From contig JBITNC010000001.1 of the NCBI GenBank assembly GCA_050084985.1, positions 127,100,001 through 127,164,000 of the forward strand: DNA of 64,000 nt, written 5' to 3'. Under the pieces are notes generated by a model. That model saw only the letters and a program-made list of their open reading frames with translations, was not told the origin of the DNA and did not search any database. The stretch comes from Nageia nagi. Taxonomy: Eukaryota > Pinophyta. Shown here in pieces: positions 24,501-37,136 of this stretch. The first letter of the stretch is position 1, and every line of letters starts with the position of its first letter. The position numbers and the translations under genes are program-made.

Positions 24501-25067
24501 CTTTAAATAATAAGATAAAAACACTTTGATTGGCAATGTTTTGGACTTCTATAATTCCATGTGATGATATCAAGAGATAAAACTACTAAGGGGTATTAAA
24601 ATTAATTCATTTTTTTTAGTAAAATGGTATATTTTAAAAAAGGGTTATTATTTATTATATAAGAGTTTACCATGAGGGGTTTAATAAATTAAAATAAAAG
24701 AGGTAAATGTTTAAATAAGGGGATTTTTAAATAAGCCCATGGATGCAGGTGTTATGAAGGATTTCTATTAAGTGACCCTCCCATGGCATGAAGTGGAAGG
24801 GGTTACCCATCGAATAAGCTACATGGGAACGACCATATATCTTCACTTAATGAAGAGACATAGAGAAATACTCTAAGGAAGCATTGTCAGGTATGTTTGA
24901 AAGCTTTAAGAGATAGAGGAAAGAGATAAGCAAAATAGAGTCCAATGATTCCCATATAGACCAAACAACTAGTAATGAGAAAAATAAAGAAGAAGATCAT
25001 GAAGACTCTACTACAATTGGAGATATTCCAAATTGCTTATGAACAAGTAATTTGGGAGGGGTGGAAT
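21525..25067 (+). other. LARD internal region, non-coding or decayed
   Basis: No gag, protease, RT or integrase motif is readable. The stretch from about 22780 to 23240 has protein-like + strand composition (K, E and N rich; 62 clean codons at 23036-23224) and could be a gag relic, but no motif was recognised. A 22-bp unit around TTTTATATCAGATC is repeated 2.3 times at 22069-22123. The rest is AT-rich. Confidence 0.6.
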
Positions 25068-26595
25068 TGTAATGTCCCTATTTTTATGGTGTTTTTCCCA
25101 TTTTACATCTAATAAATGGGAACATTAGATTAGGAGTAATTTTATTTAATTTTAGCAATTTATTAGATTTTATGCCCAATTATTGTAATTTTCACTTGGA
25201 GAATAATTAATTACTTCAAGTATTGAACATCGGGGTCTATTTTAGTAAATTAGAAATTATTTCATATTTTAATGCCAATAATTATGTAATTAAAATACCA
25301 AGGTCAATTATTTATTGTAAATGCAATATTAGTCTCCATTAATGGGACATTGCATATATTTAGCCTTGATGAATTTAATATTAGCATTAATAGGCATCTT
25401 TTGTATTATTGCTCCGCTTTCGAGGTAGAGCTAGCTCCTAGGTGATTTCACCAAGCACAAGGCACCATAAAGATTCCCAGGCTTGTATGTGGCACAACTA
25501 GAGGGATATTTGGCATCACAAGGTATTAAATAGCTCCCAAAATTCAATGTTAGGTTAAGGAGGACATCTAGACCCCTACATTAGACTTATACTTGCATCC
25601 CAAGGCTCCAGATCACACTCCTAGTAGCTTGCTAGCATGTGGCACTAACATTGAGATGCATTAAAGATCCCATCATTCCAACATTGGCATCCTTGGCCCT
25701 TGGATGTGATTACTCTCATCCCAAGGCATCCTATCTTGGACATTACCATTGTGAGCACACAAATCATAATTATAAATTATTATATATTCTTAACACAATA
25801 TTAGAAGAGGAACTACCTTCGTTATATAAGTAGAAATCCTGGAAGACCAAAGGCATATAGTTATTATTGTTTATTCTCTCCTCTTGGTTGGAACTTATCT
25901 CTTCCTTATTTTCATTCCTTCCAGAGTGAGGTACCTATAGCGAGCCATAGTATAGGAATTATGTGGGAACATACATGGGGATTGACATAACCCAAGTTGA
26001 CACTTAACTATCTAGGGATGTTGACATTACCTTAGATTACCATAGCATTACTAATAAATCTCTTATATCCCACCATAACTGCTAATGAAGGAATCCCTAG
26101 TGTATGCTTCACCATGCTATGGACATTGAGCCATGGAGTATTAGTCTCATAGCATAATCATTGTAATTGAGGTTCATCATAATTCCTATATTCAAATACA
26201 ATTACATTATTTCACTATCTCTTGTTATTTCTCTCATTGTGCTTGTGCATTGGATATTTGGCATAATTAAGGGAGTAATATTACGTATTTACCCTTCTTT
26301 CTTGGATGTTGGATAGTTAGTGTTTAATTATTCCATTTACATACTATTTGTCTTCCATACTATTGTGTTGGGTATTTTATGGATATTGCTTGAGATCTTA
26401 TTGGTATTGCTAGATGTGGTGATTATTGTATCTATAGCTATACATTGGTATAGTAGCATCATTTTGAGCTATTTGGTGGATCCAAAGCTATGAAGGTCAG
26501 CATCCCTCTCCTAAGGCATGTTTTGTGGCTTAGGTTGATCTAGACTTGAGGGATTTAAGAGAAATCCTTGATGAGATCTAGTTAGGCTCATTACA
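25068..26595 (+). repeat. 3' LTR of the LARD
   Basis: Begins TGTAATGTCCCTATTTT right after the polypurine tract and ends CTCATTACA. The target duplication AAGCA follows at 26596. TGTAATGTCCC is a frequent LTR start in plant gypsy elements. Confidence 0.9.
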
Positions 26596-26600
26596 AAGCA

Positions 26601-27025
26601 TGTAATGAAGATATAATAATGAAAATCTCATAGCATAATAAATTTTTAGATAGGTTACATCAAGAGACACCATTGGGTAGTATAGCTTATGTATGGACAA
26701 TCACTTATTAGAGAGAGCTAATAGGGTTTATTACGATGTGTTCCTCATTTTATACCTATAAATATAAAAGAATATTAAGATCTGACCTTAAAATAATAAT
26801 CATCTCAATATAATTATAGAAGAACATGCAATATTGAAGATATTCTCAAGATAATTATAGGTATAAATATGATTAAGAGATATTAGCCTTGATTAGTACA
26901 TGTTTAGTATTTAATTAGCACATTAATATTCATATTATATATATGCATGATTTAAATAATATATGACCTATATACTTAAAACATGATTTATTAATAAATA
27001 ATATATATATTTTAGGCATCTACAT
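26601..27025 (-). repeat. 3' LTR of element C/D, proximal piece
   Basis: On the minus strand it starts TGTAGATGCCTAAAATATA at 27025, directly after AAGAGGGGCAAA. It matches LTR C from about 34120 to 34556, sharing GACACCATTGGGTAGTATAG. Confidence 0.8.
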
Positions 27026-30000
27026 TTGCCCCTCTTAAGATATGTAATGAAAAGCATTGAAATTGCATAATCTAAAGAATGAAAGAGAAGAGTAGTAAAA
27101 AAAAATTCAATTGAATTTAAACTTCCTTGAATGGTTTGTGTATGTCATCAACTTGTTGCCTCCTCCATGCCCCCTTTTTGACTTGATTTCCCTAGGAAAG
27201 CTCCATGGATGGGGAAGCCAAGGCAAAAATAGATTGTGAGAGATAACTTGCAAAACATGAAAGAAACATACTCGCATAGATCATATCTTTTAAAAGAATA
27301 TAGTATTATAAAAATAAAGATATAATATAAAATGATTATAATAATGTAAAAATTTTCTTACATCCCTAAGAAAGTGGGTTCTTTTTACTTCAAAGCATTA
27401 GGAATGCATCTTTTATCATCCAAAAGATACAAAAATGGTTCTAAGTGGATCTTTTCCTATTCAAAAGATACTAAAAATAGTTTTGAGTGGATCTTTTACA
27501 TCCAAAAAATACTCAAAATTTTTTTGTATGACCTATGAATTTTGATATAATCATGCTTATGGGATTTCTATGGCTTCTAGAAACATCATGAGTAGAACAT
27601 GTGTTGCATTCAATATATAATCACAAAGAAATTGCATGTTATATATATGAATTAGTACCATATTTTTAGAGTAGATAGTGGTATTAGTATTTGAGATACC
27701 TAATTTTCATGAAATATATTGGTATACATGTCATGAACTATTGAGCAAAGTTTTCATTATTATCAACACAAAGAGAATAAAAAACAAAACACACAGCAAA
27801 ATAGTTAAACAAAACAAAATGCAACAAATTGTTTTATAAAAATGGATTAATCATATTTGAAGAGATATAAATATAATCAAATCCATAAAATTAATTTGAT
27901 TTAATTTTTATTGAATATTTATCAAACTAAGTTTTCTAGCAAGTATATGCATGCCTACCTTTGTCAAAAAATTGCCCATCAAACAAAGTAGTTTACTAAA
28001 ACATGTCAAAATGCCAGTGGGGCATGCAAAACATTTGTCAAGCATGGAAAATGTTAGTTAAGAATAAAAAGGCTTAGTTAGGCATCATAAACCTTTTTTT
28101 TTAGGGTTAAAATAAAGTTTATATGTGGTAAAAATGTGGAAGATATTCAAAATTTGATTATCCCTCACTTAGTTGGGCATCAAGAGAGCTTATCGGCCAT
28201 CAACTAAGTTTGTCAGGGGTAAAAAAGCGCATGGTAAATTATGGGGGTATATAATAGGATAATCTCAGTATGATTAGCCTATAGAGAATAAATGAAGAGT
28301 GATTATCCTTCTAAGTTATGAGCATTTATGATAGGAAAAATGAAATTCAATTAGCCTGATATTAATTTTCTAGAGTAGTTACAAAAATGGTTGTCAAATG
28401 CTCATTTTTAAAGAAAAAGGGGTGATATGACCACTCAATTTGTATCTATAGGAAATAATCTATCCAATAGTGAAGGTTTCATTTAATTTTCAAAATTATA
28501 TAAAAAAGGTATTGTAGCTTAAATATATGGGATTTTCTTTGTGCTCATCATTTTTGTAACTGAAAGTGAAAAGTTTGTAACCATATGATCACCATGAGTA
28601 GTTTTGTAAATAAAGAGTGGTTTATGGATGAAATAGGAAAATGAATTAAGTATTCCATAATAAATATAACTAAGGAATGGAGTTATTTGAAGAGTGTAAC
28701 TAAAAAATATATGGGAGGATAGTTACAATAGAAATCAACCAGACAGAATAGTTTGCAAGATAGCCATGTAAAACTATTGTTGAGTACGGGAAGCAAAAGA
28801 GGCTATTGAGATGACAAATGAGAAAGTGGTATTGTTAAAGAAATAATGAGATAATAGAAGTGTATACTAAGCAAGAAGGGTGGATTTGCAGAGACAACAA
28901 ATTATAAAAGTTTGTCAACAGTATGGTGAATAATTTTATTAATACAAAGGTGACTACAAGTGCTAAATGGGTTCAAATGGCAATGAGAGTAGTAGTTTGG
29001 CTATGAGAAGTAATTACAATAATCAGAAAAAGATAACCAGGAGTGAAGTTTGATGAGCTAGACCATTAAGGGTCTTTAAGACAAGTTTGATAACTTTTGT
29101 TAAAGTTGGTGCTTGGCAAGAGGGGTTGGTGCTCCTTGTAGTAGGTGGTACAAAACTTAGGGGTTAGTACTCCTTTCAATTATAGATGATAAATCAGGGG
29201 TTGGTGCTCCTTCCAATGGGTAGTGGTAAATTGATTTGTAAAGTTAGTATTTTGCAATGGTTGGATTTGGACTATGATCTAAGTAGTCTTATCCGGGGAT
29301 GTAGCCACATTGGTGAACCTTGTCACATATGGTGTTGTATGTGTTCTTTTATAGTGATTACTTGATTTTATGTTCACGCTATTCCATTTTAAGTGGTAAA
29401 GTTGAAGTTTTATGTTTGAATTTATCATACTGATGTATCCCACCTCTTAGTGTCGCTTGGATTTTAACATGAATGCCATGATTTTAGTATTTGCATAGCA
29501 TGAACACCTTTGATCTCATAATATTTTCAAAAATAATCTTCTATGTACCCTTGAAATAGGAAATATTGAATTGATTTGCATGATGCTGACATTGTGAATA
29601 CTGAACTACAACAATGTGGAGACACCTATGGCTTATGATCTAAGACATAATTTATGACATTCTGAAACCAAATTCTTTTCTTTTTTTATTTTGAACTTTG
29701 AATTTTGCCTTCTAATTCTAGTTTCTAATTTCTAATTTATTTTCTACCTTAGCTAAAACTAAAATTGACCTCAGCTGAAACTAAAATTGCCTTATCCTAA
29801 TTTTGATTATTGCATCTATCTTATTTTTATTTTATATTTTTAATTTTTAAATTTTTTTTGGAATGATATAGACATCGTTAATTTTTATATTTTTCATGAG
29901 ATGCAACTATAATAAGATGTAGCAACTAGACATGAGACATTTGATTAATATGGCAAATTTTAGAATCTTGATGAGAGATAAAAGCTAAGAAAATTTGATA

Positions 30001-30969
30001 AAAGAAGAAGATTTGATGAAATGCTAAGGATGAAAAGATACAAAAAGCAAATTAGAAGCAACATATAGTGATTTAAAAGATGAAGATGTGAAGATAACAT
30101 GATTGAAAAACTTGATGAGATTTACCATGGTAACCAAATGCATGCAAGGGACTAATCTAGATGATATACAACCTAGAAGTGCATTCTAATATGAAAGTGT
30201 AATCCTATATGAGACACATCCTATTTTATATGAATATAAGATTTTATTATACTTTCTAATATTTTGGTTTAATGAGCATTTATTATCATTGTCTTAATCT
30301 TATTAGTTATTCTAATTAATTCAATTTGTTCAACTAGGGACCTTTGACATAGTGTGTTGATATCATCCATAAAGAAATCAAGAATTTCCATTTTGATTTG
30401 ATATTCTTCAAGGTACCAATCTATTTATTTTTTTAATTTTTGTAACTAAATCTCTACTGAATTTGATTGAATTTTGTTCATGCATATTTGTAACTTGATC
30501 AAAATTCTCTTTTTTTTTTCTTTTTCTTTTTGTGGCTAAGCTACATCTATGATATTGACATTATGATTACAAATTTCTATGAAATGAGCCTTATGTTTCT
30601 AACTTTCTATGGTATAGGCACCATTATTTTCTAATATGTTCGTAAATTATCCTAAATCTAATTTGTAATGATAACTCTTTCTACTTTCAAAAATGGAATA
30701 TTGATATCTTTAACTTTGATTGCAGTTAATATTGAATTATCTACTTGCAACGATCTTATGTAATAGGATTTTCTAATAATATCTCTAGTTCTAGTTTGAA
30801 AGATTTATAACTTGCATTTATAATATCTCTTAGCTAGATCAAAATATATATTAATGCCTAATAAAAAAGAAGGATTGGCTAACATATGCTCCTTTATTTT
30901 ACTTAATTCACTCTCAAATGATAGATTTCCAAATGCAATATCATACATTTCATATTTATCCATATCATC
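27026..30969 (-). other. Element C/D internal region, 3' part; no readable gene
   Basis: About 3.9 kb of AT-rich sequence lacking any frame above 60 codons on the element's strand and any retroviral motif that I could read. Short stretches have gene-like composition (for example 28700-29350), but with no consistent frame. Confidence 0.5.
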
Positions 30970-32875
30970 ATGTATTTTTTCAGAATTGCACTTTGAGTTG
31001 CTAACACAATATCATTCTTTTATTCTTTCATTCTTTTTATAAAATTCTTTTGAATCTTTTGCTAGTCTTAAGTTTTAAGAATTCTAGGTGTTGTCAACAT
31101 TCGGCTATTGTATATGTAAGTCTTGATCTTTGATATTTTGCCTCATAAATTTCTAGTCAAAATCTAGTAGGTGTTACAAATAACTTCTAGGGATAAACCT
31201 TAAGTCATGTTAGAAGTAAAAAGAGCTAAGAAATGTATGTATAGAAGAGTCATGTTTGGGAGTTGTTGTAAATACAATATCCAAGATTTGTTGTAAATAT
31301 AATATTCAGGAGTTGTTGTAAATACAGTGTTCAGGAGTTGTTATAAATATAGTGTTCGTGAGTTGTTGTAAATACAGTGTTTAGGAGTTGTTGTAAAAGT
31401 GGGCCCAATTTATGTCCAAATAATTAATGGGAGATGCCCAAAAGTAAATAGAACTAGTTTATTTTCAATAGTAACATCATCATTTATATCTAAAATCAGC
31501 AGGTCCTAGAATAAGTAATGGCAAGTGATGATTCATGAAGATACCAAATAGAGCCCATCGATTTTCAATAGTGACATCATCATTTTTTATTAAATCCAAT
31601 AGGTTCTAGAATAGGTAATGATAAGTGATGATTCATGAAGATACCAAATAGAGCCCACCAATTTTCAACAATGACATCATCATTTTTAACTAAAATCAAT
31701 GGGTCCCAAAACAAGTAGTGGCAGATGAAGATTCATGAAGATACCAAATAAAGTTTGTCAATTCTAAGCGATGATGTTAGAACTTTTATCCAAAACCAAT
31801 AGGTAATAAGGAGAGCCAAATCATCAACAAATCCCAAAGAAAAGAAATAGAACCTACTAAACTAAGGTGAGAGTAATGGGTAAGAAGTAACAATCAAGTC
31901 CACTTGATTTTAAGTGTTAGACCCTCAAAGCCCTATTAATGTGTTGAGTTCAACTTAATTACACACAAAAATGGTAGTTTCTTCTCAAACTAACTTGATA
32001 TATTATTCTCTACCCCCATTAATCTATTTAATCAGAACTACAATATGGATTATAATTGATTGCAAAGAAGTAGATGACTACTGATAAAGCATAATGCTAG
32101 ATCATACCTATCAAAATGCAGATGAGTAATTCTTCAATCAATTATAGTACAATATTTAATCAACTATAGGACCAAAAAAGGAGTATTCAACAACATGTCA
32201 GGAAGATTACAGCTCAATGGATACAACTATTCAAAAATTGCAAATTCCTAAATAGTCATGCTGTTGGTACTTATTCATTGTGTAATCTAACATAATTGTA
32301 ATATTTATTGTAAATAGTTTTATTCACCAGCCTCAACTAAGATGAGTAATTATGTATATTGATGATATACAACAACCTAGTAGGGCATGTAAATGTATAA
32401 ATAGTGGATTGTTAGAAATCAATGAGGTCAAACATTCTAGCAAATTTGCCCAGATTTGTAAGGTGCTTTCATACATGATATGCAAATAGATAATGCTTTT
32501 CCCTTTTTAAATAAGTGGTTGTTTATTGCTTCTATGAAAATTATGTATGGAATGTTGTCTTAAGTTGTGGCTATGTATTGTGATTACGAGACCCCAAGGG
32601 TAAGATAGCTCACTATTCTTAATCTTGGCTATAGATTGATTCCTATGTTGCAATACTCAAGATGTGTAGTTCTTGTTTAAGTTTTAGTTTAATGTGTTCA
32701 TCTATTTTTAGTAACTCTCTTATTTTTATCTCTTTCTTATTACTTTAAACCTTTACAATAGATAGGAACCAACCTATAACATATAAATTGAGCAAAAAAA
32801 CCAACACGAGTGCATTCCCACCACTTTCTACTCTTTGAAGGAACCTACTGTAGTGGGCAATGGAGAACTCGACTA
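30970..32875 (+). repeat. Dispersed repeat R1, copy 2
   Basis: Same orientation and layout as copy 1 (1945-3755). The short array (GAGTTGTTGTAAATACAGTGT) has about six units at 31250-31405. The long array (about 110 bp, TGATGATTCATGAAGATACC) has about four units at 31443-31800. It lies inside element C/D on the opposite strand to that element's genes, so it is a later insertion or an included repeat. Homology ends near GAACTCGACTA at 32875. Confidence 0.75.
31250..31800 (+). repeat. Tandem arrays inside R1 copy 2
   Basis: Six units of about 25 bp on CAGGAGTTGTTGTAAATACAG, then four units of about 110 bp. The extra units relative to copy 1 show array expansion or contraction. Confidence 0.75.
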
Positions 32876-33801
32876 GACCAAACCCTTTGAGGTTACATTA
32901 TACCAATCAAAACATCATTTGTATATGGCTCATAATCTATATTAGCAATATTCCCATCATCATCAATATCATTATCATTATCATATTCACGATTATCTAT
33001 GGTTGACATATCATTATGTTTGAAGATTTATATATCTTGATTCTCTCTAGGTGTTTCTTGTTTTGCATGAAATCCAAATGTCTCACCTAACATATTTTAT
33101 AATACATAAAAGAACCTCTTAGAGGCATAATAAATTGTAAAATCTAGAATTTACAAGAAAATAGAATAAATACGAAGATTTATGTAATTTTAGACCATGC
33201 AAAATTAAAAATAACTTGCTAGCATTTATACCTATGATGTGGGACAAGTTTTATGATGCTAGAACTTCCAAAATTCAAGAAAATGACCTTTTTATGTAAA
33301 ACTATTTTATTTAAAAATATATATAAATTTTGATAATAATGCATTCAATAAGCCCAAATGAATCTCAATAAGCTATCTATTATGATGACCTACGGTTTTG
33401 GCAAGTTTTTAACATGAAACAAGTCACCAAATAGTTGCAATTTTTTTTTCTAAATTTATTATTTTTGAATGTGATATTTTTTACAAAAATCAAAATTGAT
33501 CAAATTACACAAATCTTGACCTAGAAAAAGCATAAAAATTTCCCACTAATGATAGATCTCACCAAGTTGAACAAAATGACCCCTAAAATCTTGGTTTTTT
33601 TCTGTAAAAATATTTTTTAGGAAATAAAAATTCACTAATTTTATAATGATTTTTAAACAATAAAATTTTCTAATTTTGGGAAAAATTAATTCAACAAAAT
33701 ATAAAATAAACAAATGGTTTCGAATGTAAGACTCCATAGAAAAAAATGATGCCTTAAAATAAAAATTCTAAGGTTTGTATGATCAATCAAGTTCACTAAA
33801 A
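32876..33801 (-). pseudogene. Element C/D 5' internal region with acidic gag-start relic
   Basis: On the minus strand, just downstream of the LTR primer site, 32900-33010 reads as an acidic, D/N-rich peptide (DNREYDNDNDIDDDGN). This resembles the acidic N-terminal segments of plant gypsy gag frames. Stops surround it and it is cut off by R1 copy 2. The remainder is AT-rich with no clear frame. Confidence 0.35.
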
Positions 33802-34556
33802 TGTAGTCACAAAATAATTATTTACTTCAATAAATATAATAAATATTAATATATAATATATGGTGCAAATCAGTTATCTAGGATATATGAATAATACCAA
33901 GAAAGTGTGCACTTGATATGTGAAGTAAGAAATCCTCAATATGTAGCATGATTATGTAGAGGATTGGACTGGATTTGGGATGAAGATGTAAATATATTTG
34001 AATGCTTTGAATCAATGCTTTATATCCTCTAAATCTACAACTGTGGATCGAAAAGAAGCATAACACATATGTCATGTCAAAGTCTCTTCACTTTGTGGAT
34101 AATGTAAGATTCATAGTACAAAAGCATGTAATGAAGATATAATATAATGAAAAGATCAAAGCATAAGAGATTCTAAGATAGGTGGTGTCAGGAGACACCA
34201 TTGGGTAGTATAGCCAATGTATGGAGAACCACATATCATAGAGATTTGATAGGGGTTATTGCACTATGCTCCTCCTTTTATAGCTACAAAGATAAATGGA
34301 GAGTGAGATATGACGTTGAAACAATAATAATTATCTCAATAGAATTATATAATAACATGTAATATTAATGACATTCTCAAGATAATTATAGATATAAACA
34401 TGATTAAGAGATATTAGCCTTGATTAGCACATGTTTAGCATTTAATTAGTGCATTAATCTTGATATTATAGATATTTGCATGATTTAAATAATGTTGGCC
34501 TAGATACTTAACATATGATTTATTAATACATAGTAAATCATTTTTAGATGTACACA
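33802..34556 (-). repeat. 5' LTR of element C/D
   Basis: Minus-strand start near 34554-34556 (TGTGTACATC or TGTACATC), end TGACTACA at 33802. A primer-site-like TTTTAGTGAAC follows. It is the uninterrupted version of the split LTR at 19662-27025. A palindrome, ATGATTTA/TAAATCAT, lies at 34515-34541. Confidence 0.8.
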
Positions 34557-35122
34557 ATATGTGCATGTATACAATAATTAATATATTATAAATATTTTAT
34601 TTTCTTTTACCAAAAGATAATGTATTCTATAATACAATTTATTACAGGCCTCTGTATAAGAGATTTTCATGCTTATCCATGATGTGCAAAAAATCTCACA
34701 TAAAGATATTCAAAGGCATTAAGGAAGATGGAATACCTTGGCCATAGAAAATATTTTCCAATGGATCATAATTTTTGAAAAAATAAATCAGGGTTTAATG
34801 GTAAGGTTGATAACATCCCTACTCCCAATTGCATATCTCTTATGGATTGGTTGGAAAAGTAACAAGAAAATGAAGAAAAAATGTTAGAATAGAGCCTTTG
34901 AGGAAGAAAATTGTTGAAGGCTTGGATGAAGTTATAGTTTGTAAAGATGACTTATCCAAAGGTTATTTTTTGAAAAAATCCACGTTTATAATATTCCAAT
35001 TTTATTATTTTACCAAATAAATGATTAATTTTATACATGTTTATTTTCAGGCATGACCAAACTATCAATATTATATAGAATTCCATATCAAAAGGATTTG
35101 TTAGTGGGACTTTTAGTGTCCT
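34557..35122. other. No gene read; possible intron or upstream exon of the CACTA transposase
   Basis: AT-rich, with protein-like pieces at about 34640-34930 on the + strand (KSHIKIFKGIKEDGIPWP-type composition) broken by stops. It lies just upstream of the DUF4218-like exon, so it probably belongs to the same gene. Confidence 0.35.
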
Positions 35123-35660
35123 ATGCACACCATAAAGAATGTTGCATCTTATTTATATCATTATACAACAAGTAAGGAAGCAAATAATGATAATATGAGA
35201 AAAGAATTAAAAGGTATGAAGATAAAGCATTCCTTATGGATAACTTACAAATCAAAAGGAACAAAAAATGTACCTACTTCTGTCACATGGATTATGACCA
35301 AAGATGAAGTGATCATGCTACATAATGTTATTCAAACCATTCAAACACCAACTAAGTATGGATCATCTCTAAGAAGAGAATTCACTATTGATGGTAAAAT
35401 GATAATATTAAAGTTTCATGATTACCAAAACTTCTTGAAGGTAGGTATTCTCATATTATATTTCTATCATAGAAATATTTATATTTTTATTAATATATAT
35501 TTTCTTCAAAAATATAGTGATTAATATTAGTTACATAAAACTTTTGATGAATTTATTTACAACATATTTTTCAATTTGTAATTCATATATGTGTGAGTTT
35601 ACCTTCTGATCTAAGAGATGCAATTGGTCGACTATCACTATTTATAAGGTATCATGTCAT
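35123..35660 (+). pseudogene. CACTA transposase fragment, DUF4218-like
   Basis: The frame from 35123 reads MRKELKGMKIKHSLWITYK, then VPTSVTWIMTKDEVIML and KYGSSLRREFTIDGKMIIL, ending KFHDYQNFLK near 35440. This follows the CACTA Tnp2/DUF4218 pattern: GIRKELH, a PPACYTLT-like block, YGSNISRCV, and LKSHDCHVLM. A GTAGGTATT donor at 35441-35449 and a later LPSDLRDAIGRLSLFI segment (35599-35648) fit the next exon of the same domain, which is usually LP..VR..I..L..FF. Codons after 35449 in the open frame are therefore probably intronic. The catalytic part of the transposase is missing, so it is not functional. Confidence 0.65.
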
Positions 35661-36639
35661 GTTAAACTAGTATTGTTCAATGAAAAAAATAACATGTGTT
35701 TATTGTTGTGTTCAATTTTTTTATTCATTTTGAATCTAATGGTATTATATTTTCATAAACATCTAGTTAAATTCAAAAGAGATACATGTGAATGAAATAG
35801 ATAGGTGGCACAGACAAATTATTGATATTGTAAATTTGAAAAGAAAATGCTTATTGCTTTTATAAACATACAATTGCTCTTATTGATCCATATAGTAAAT
35901 GATATTGAAATAGCAAATGTTATAAGTGGTAGAAACATGTTTTTTATGGAGATATTTTTAAAAGTACTAAAAGAATTTGTTAGACAAAAATCACAACCAG
36001 AAGCATCTATGGGTGAGGGATACATTGTATAAGAATCTTTTTTTATACAAGTGAGTATGTTTCCCTAATAAATGATTCTACCCCAAAGATGGGGGATCTG
36101 GATAAATACATAGACAAATTAGAGGGAAGATTTTAGAAATAAATGGGACATAATATTCTTTTAAAGGTACTACATTTTGGATTTAATTTAACCAATGGTT
36201 ACTAACAAGTATATATTATATCATAATAATTTACACTAGATCGTGACATATTCAAATATATAAACCAATTTATCATGATGAATATGGAATGTCGTAAAGT
36301 ATGAATTGAATTATACAAGAGTAAAAAAAAAGTGCAATTCTAAGAGAACGTATCATGTTTCATAGTCACAATCCAAGGGGTCCTCTACCTCCATATACAA
36401 GAGATGAAAGTTAGTCAAATTAGTGTATAAGATCATAGATGAAGCAAGCATTGAAGAGAAATAAAGAGAAGGAGAAAAGATAAATGAAGATGCATTAAAT
36501 ACAATCATTTGATGTGATATAAAAGTAATTATCATTTTATTCATAGGCATTTAATTTTAAATATTTTTGTATGAATTTTGTAACTAATATAAATATTTTT
36601 GTAAATGTGTGCAGGTATTGTATTTAGCTGCAATGTGGG

Positions 36640-37066
36640 TATACGATCAACACTTAAAAGAATGATAAGAAAAGAGAGAACTTTGATTATGGAGTGATGG
36701 TTGATTTTGATCAAGCAATTCATACAAGTATAAGAGATACAAAATTGATAGAAGGAACATTGTAATATATTGAAAATTTTCAAGAAATCATTCAATTGAG
36801 TTATAGGTCATTCAAATGTCTAGTATTTAAATGTAACTGGTTTGAAGGATTTAATATGAGAATAAACTTCTATGATAGATCTAGTGGTTACCGTGCAATT
36901 GAACCCAAAAAATATTTACCAAAAGATGAAGAGCCTTATGTTTTACCACAACATTATCATCAAATAATTTTTTTGTAAACATGTATTGGATGAGAAAATG
37001 TTATTATGATCCTAGAGGAAAATATATTATATGTCCTATTGATGAAGATGATAATGAAATTTAAAT
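36640..37066 (+). pseudogene. CACTA transposase fragment, DUF4216-like C-terminal region
   Basis: The reading contains NGVMVDFDQAIHTSIRDT-like residues (near 36690), then IIQLSYRSFKCLVFKCNWFE and a YLPKDEEPYVLPQHYHQIIF segment (36796-36978). This is the DUF4216 layout found in plant CACTA transposase proteins: NSGVMV, then LDYG.....LFKC.WF, then EPFVLASQ..QVFYV. Stops and a frameshift near 36975 break it. It continues as NMYWMRKCYYDPRGK in another frame. Confidence 0.6.
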
Positions 37067-37136
37067 TATTAATAAAGTGAAGTGGAAGCATTTCAATATT
37101 ATTATTTATATTTTTATATAACATATTTTATTTGAT

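Larger units (their letters stand above)
19986..26595 (+). mobile_element. Non-autonomous LTR retrotransposon (LARD) with perfect 5-bp target duplication
   Basis: Two direct LTRs of about 1.53 kb (19986-21524 and 25068-26595) bound a 3.54 kb internal region. The element is flanked by AAGCA on both sides (19981-19985 and 26596-26600). A Met-type primer site (ATATCAGAGCC) follows the 5' LTR. A polypurine tract (GGGAGGGGTGGAA) precedes the 3' LTR. No gag or pol can be read. Long LTRs, retained priming signals and non-coding interior fit a large retrotransposon derivative moved by another element's proteins. LTR divergence, estimated by eye at around 15%, shows an old insertion. Confidence 0.9.
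19662..34556 (-). mobile_element. Gypsy-type element C/D, interrupted by a LARD and an R1 repeat
   Basis: The 5' LTR is 33802-34556 on the minus strand, followed by a primer-site-like TTTTAGTGAAC. The internal region is 27026-33801. A polypurine tract (AAGAGGGGCAAA) abuts the 3' LTR start TGTAGATGCC at 27025. The 3' LTR is in two pieces, 26601-27025 and 19662-19985, split by the LARD. The two LTRs match well (for example GACACCATTGGGTAGTATAG). The flanks ACATG and ATATG agree at four of five bases. No pol motif can be read internally, so it is non-autonomous or fully decayed. Its LTR termini and primer site match those of elements A and B. Confidence 0.75.

Noticed and set aside
1945-32875. 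R1 copies read as the two LTRs of one 31 kb element
   Set aside because: Copy 2 lies within gypsy element C/D (19662-34556), whose ends are outside that span, so the boundaries cross and nesting is impossible.
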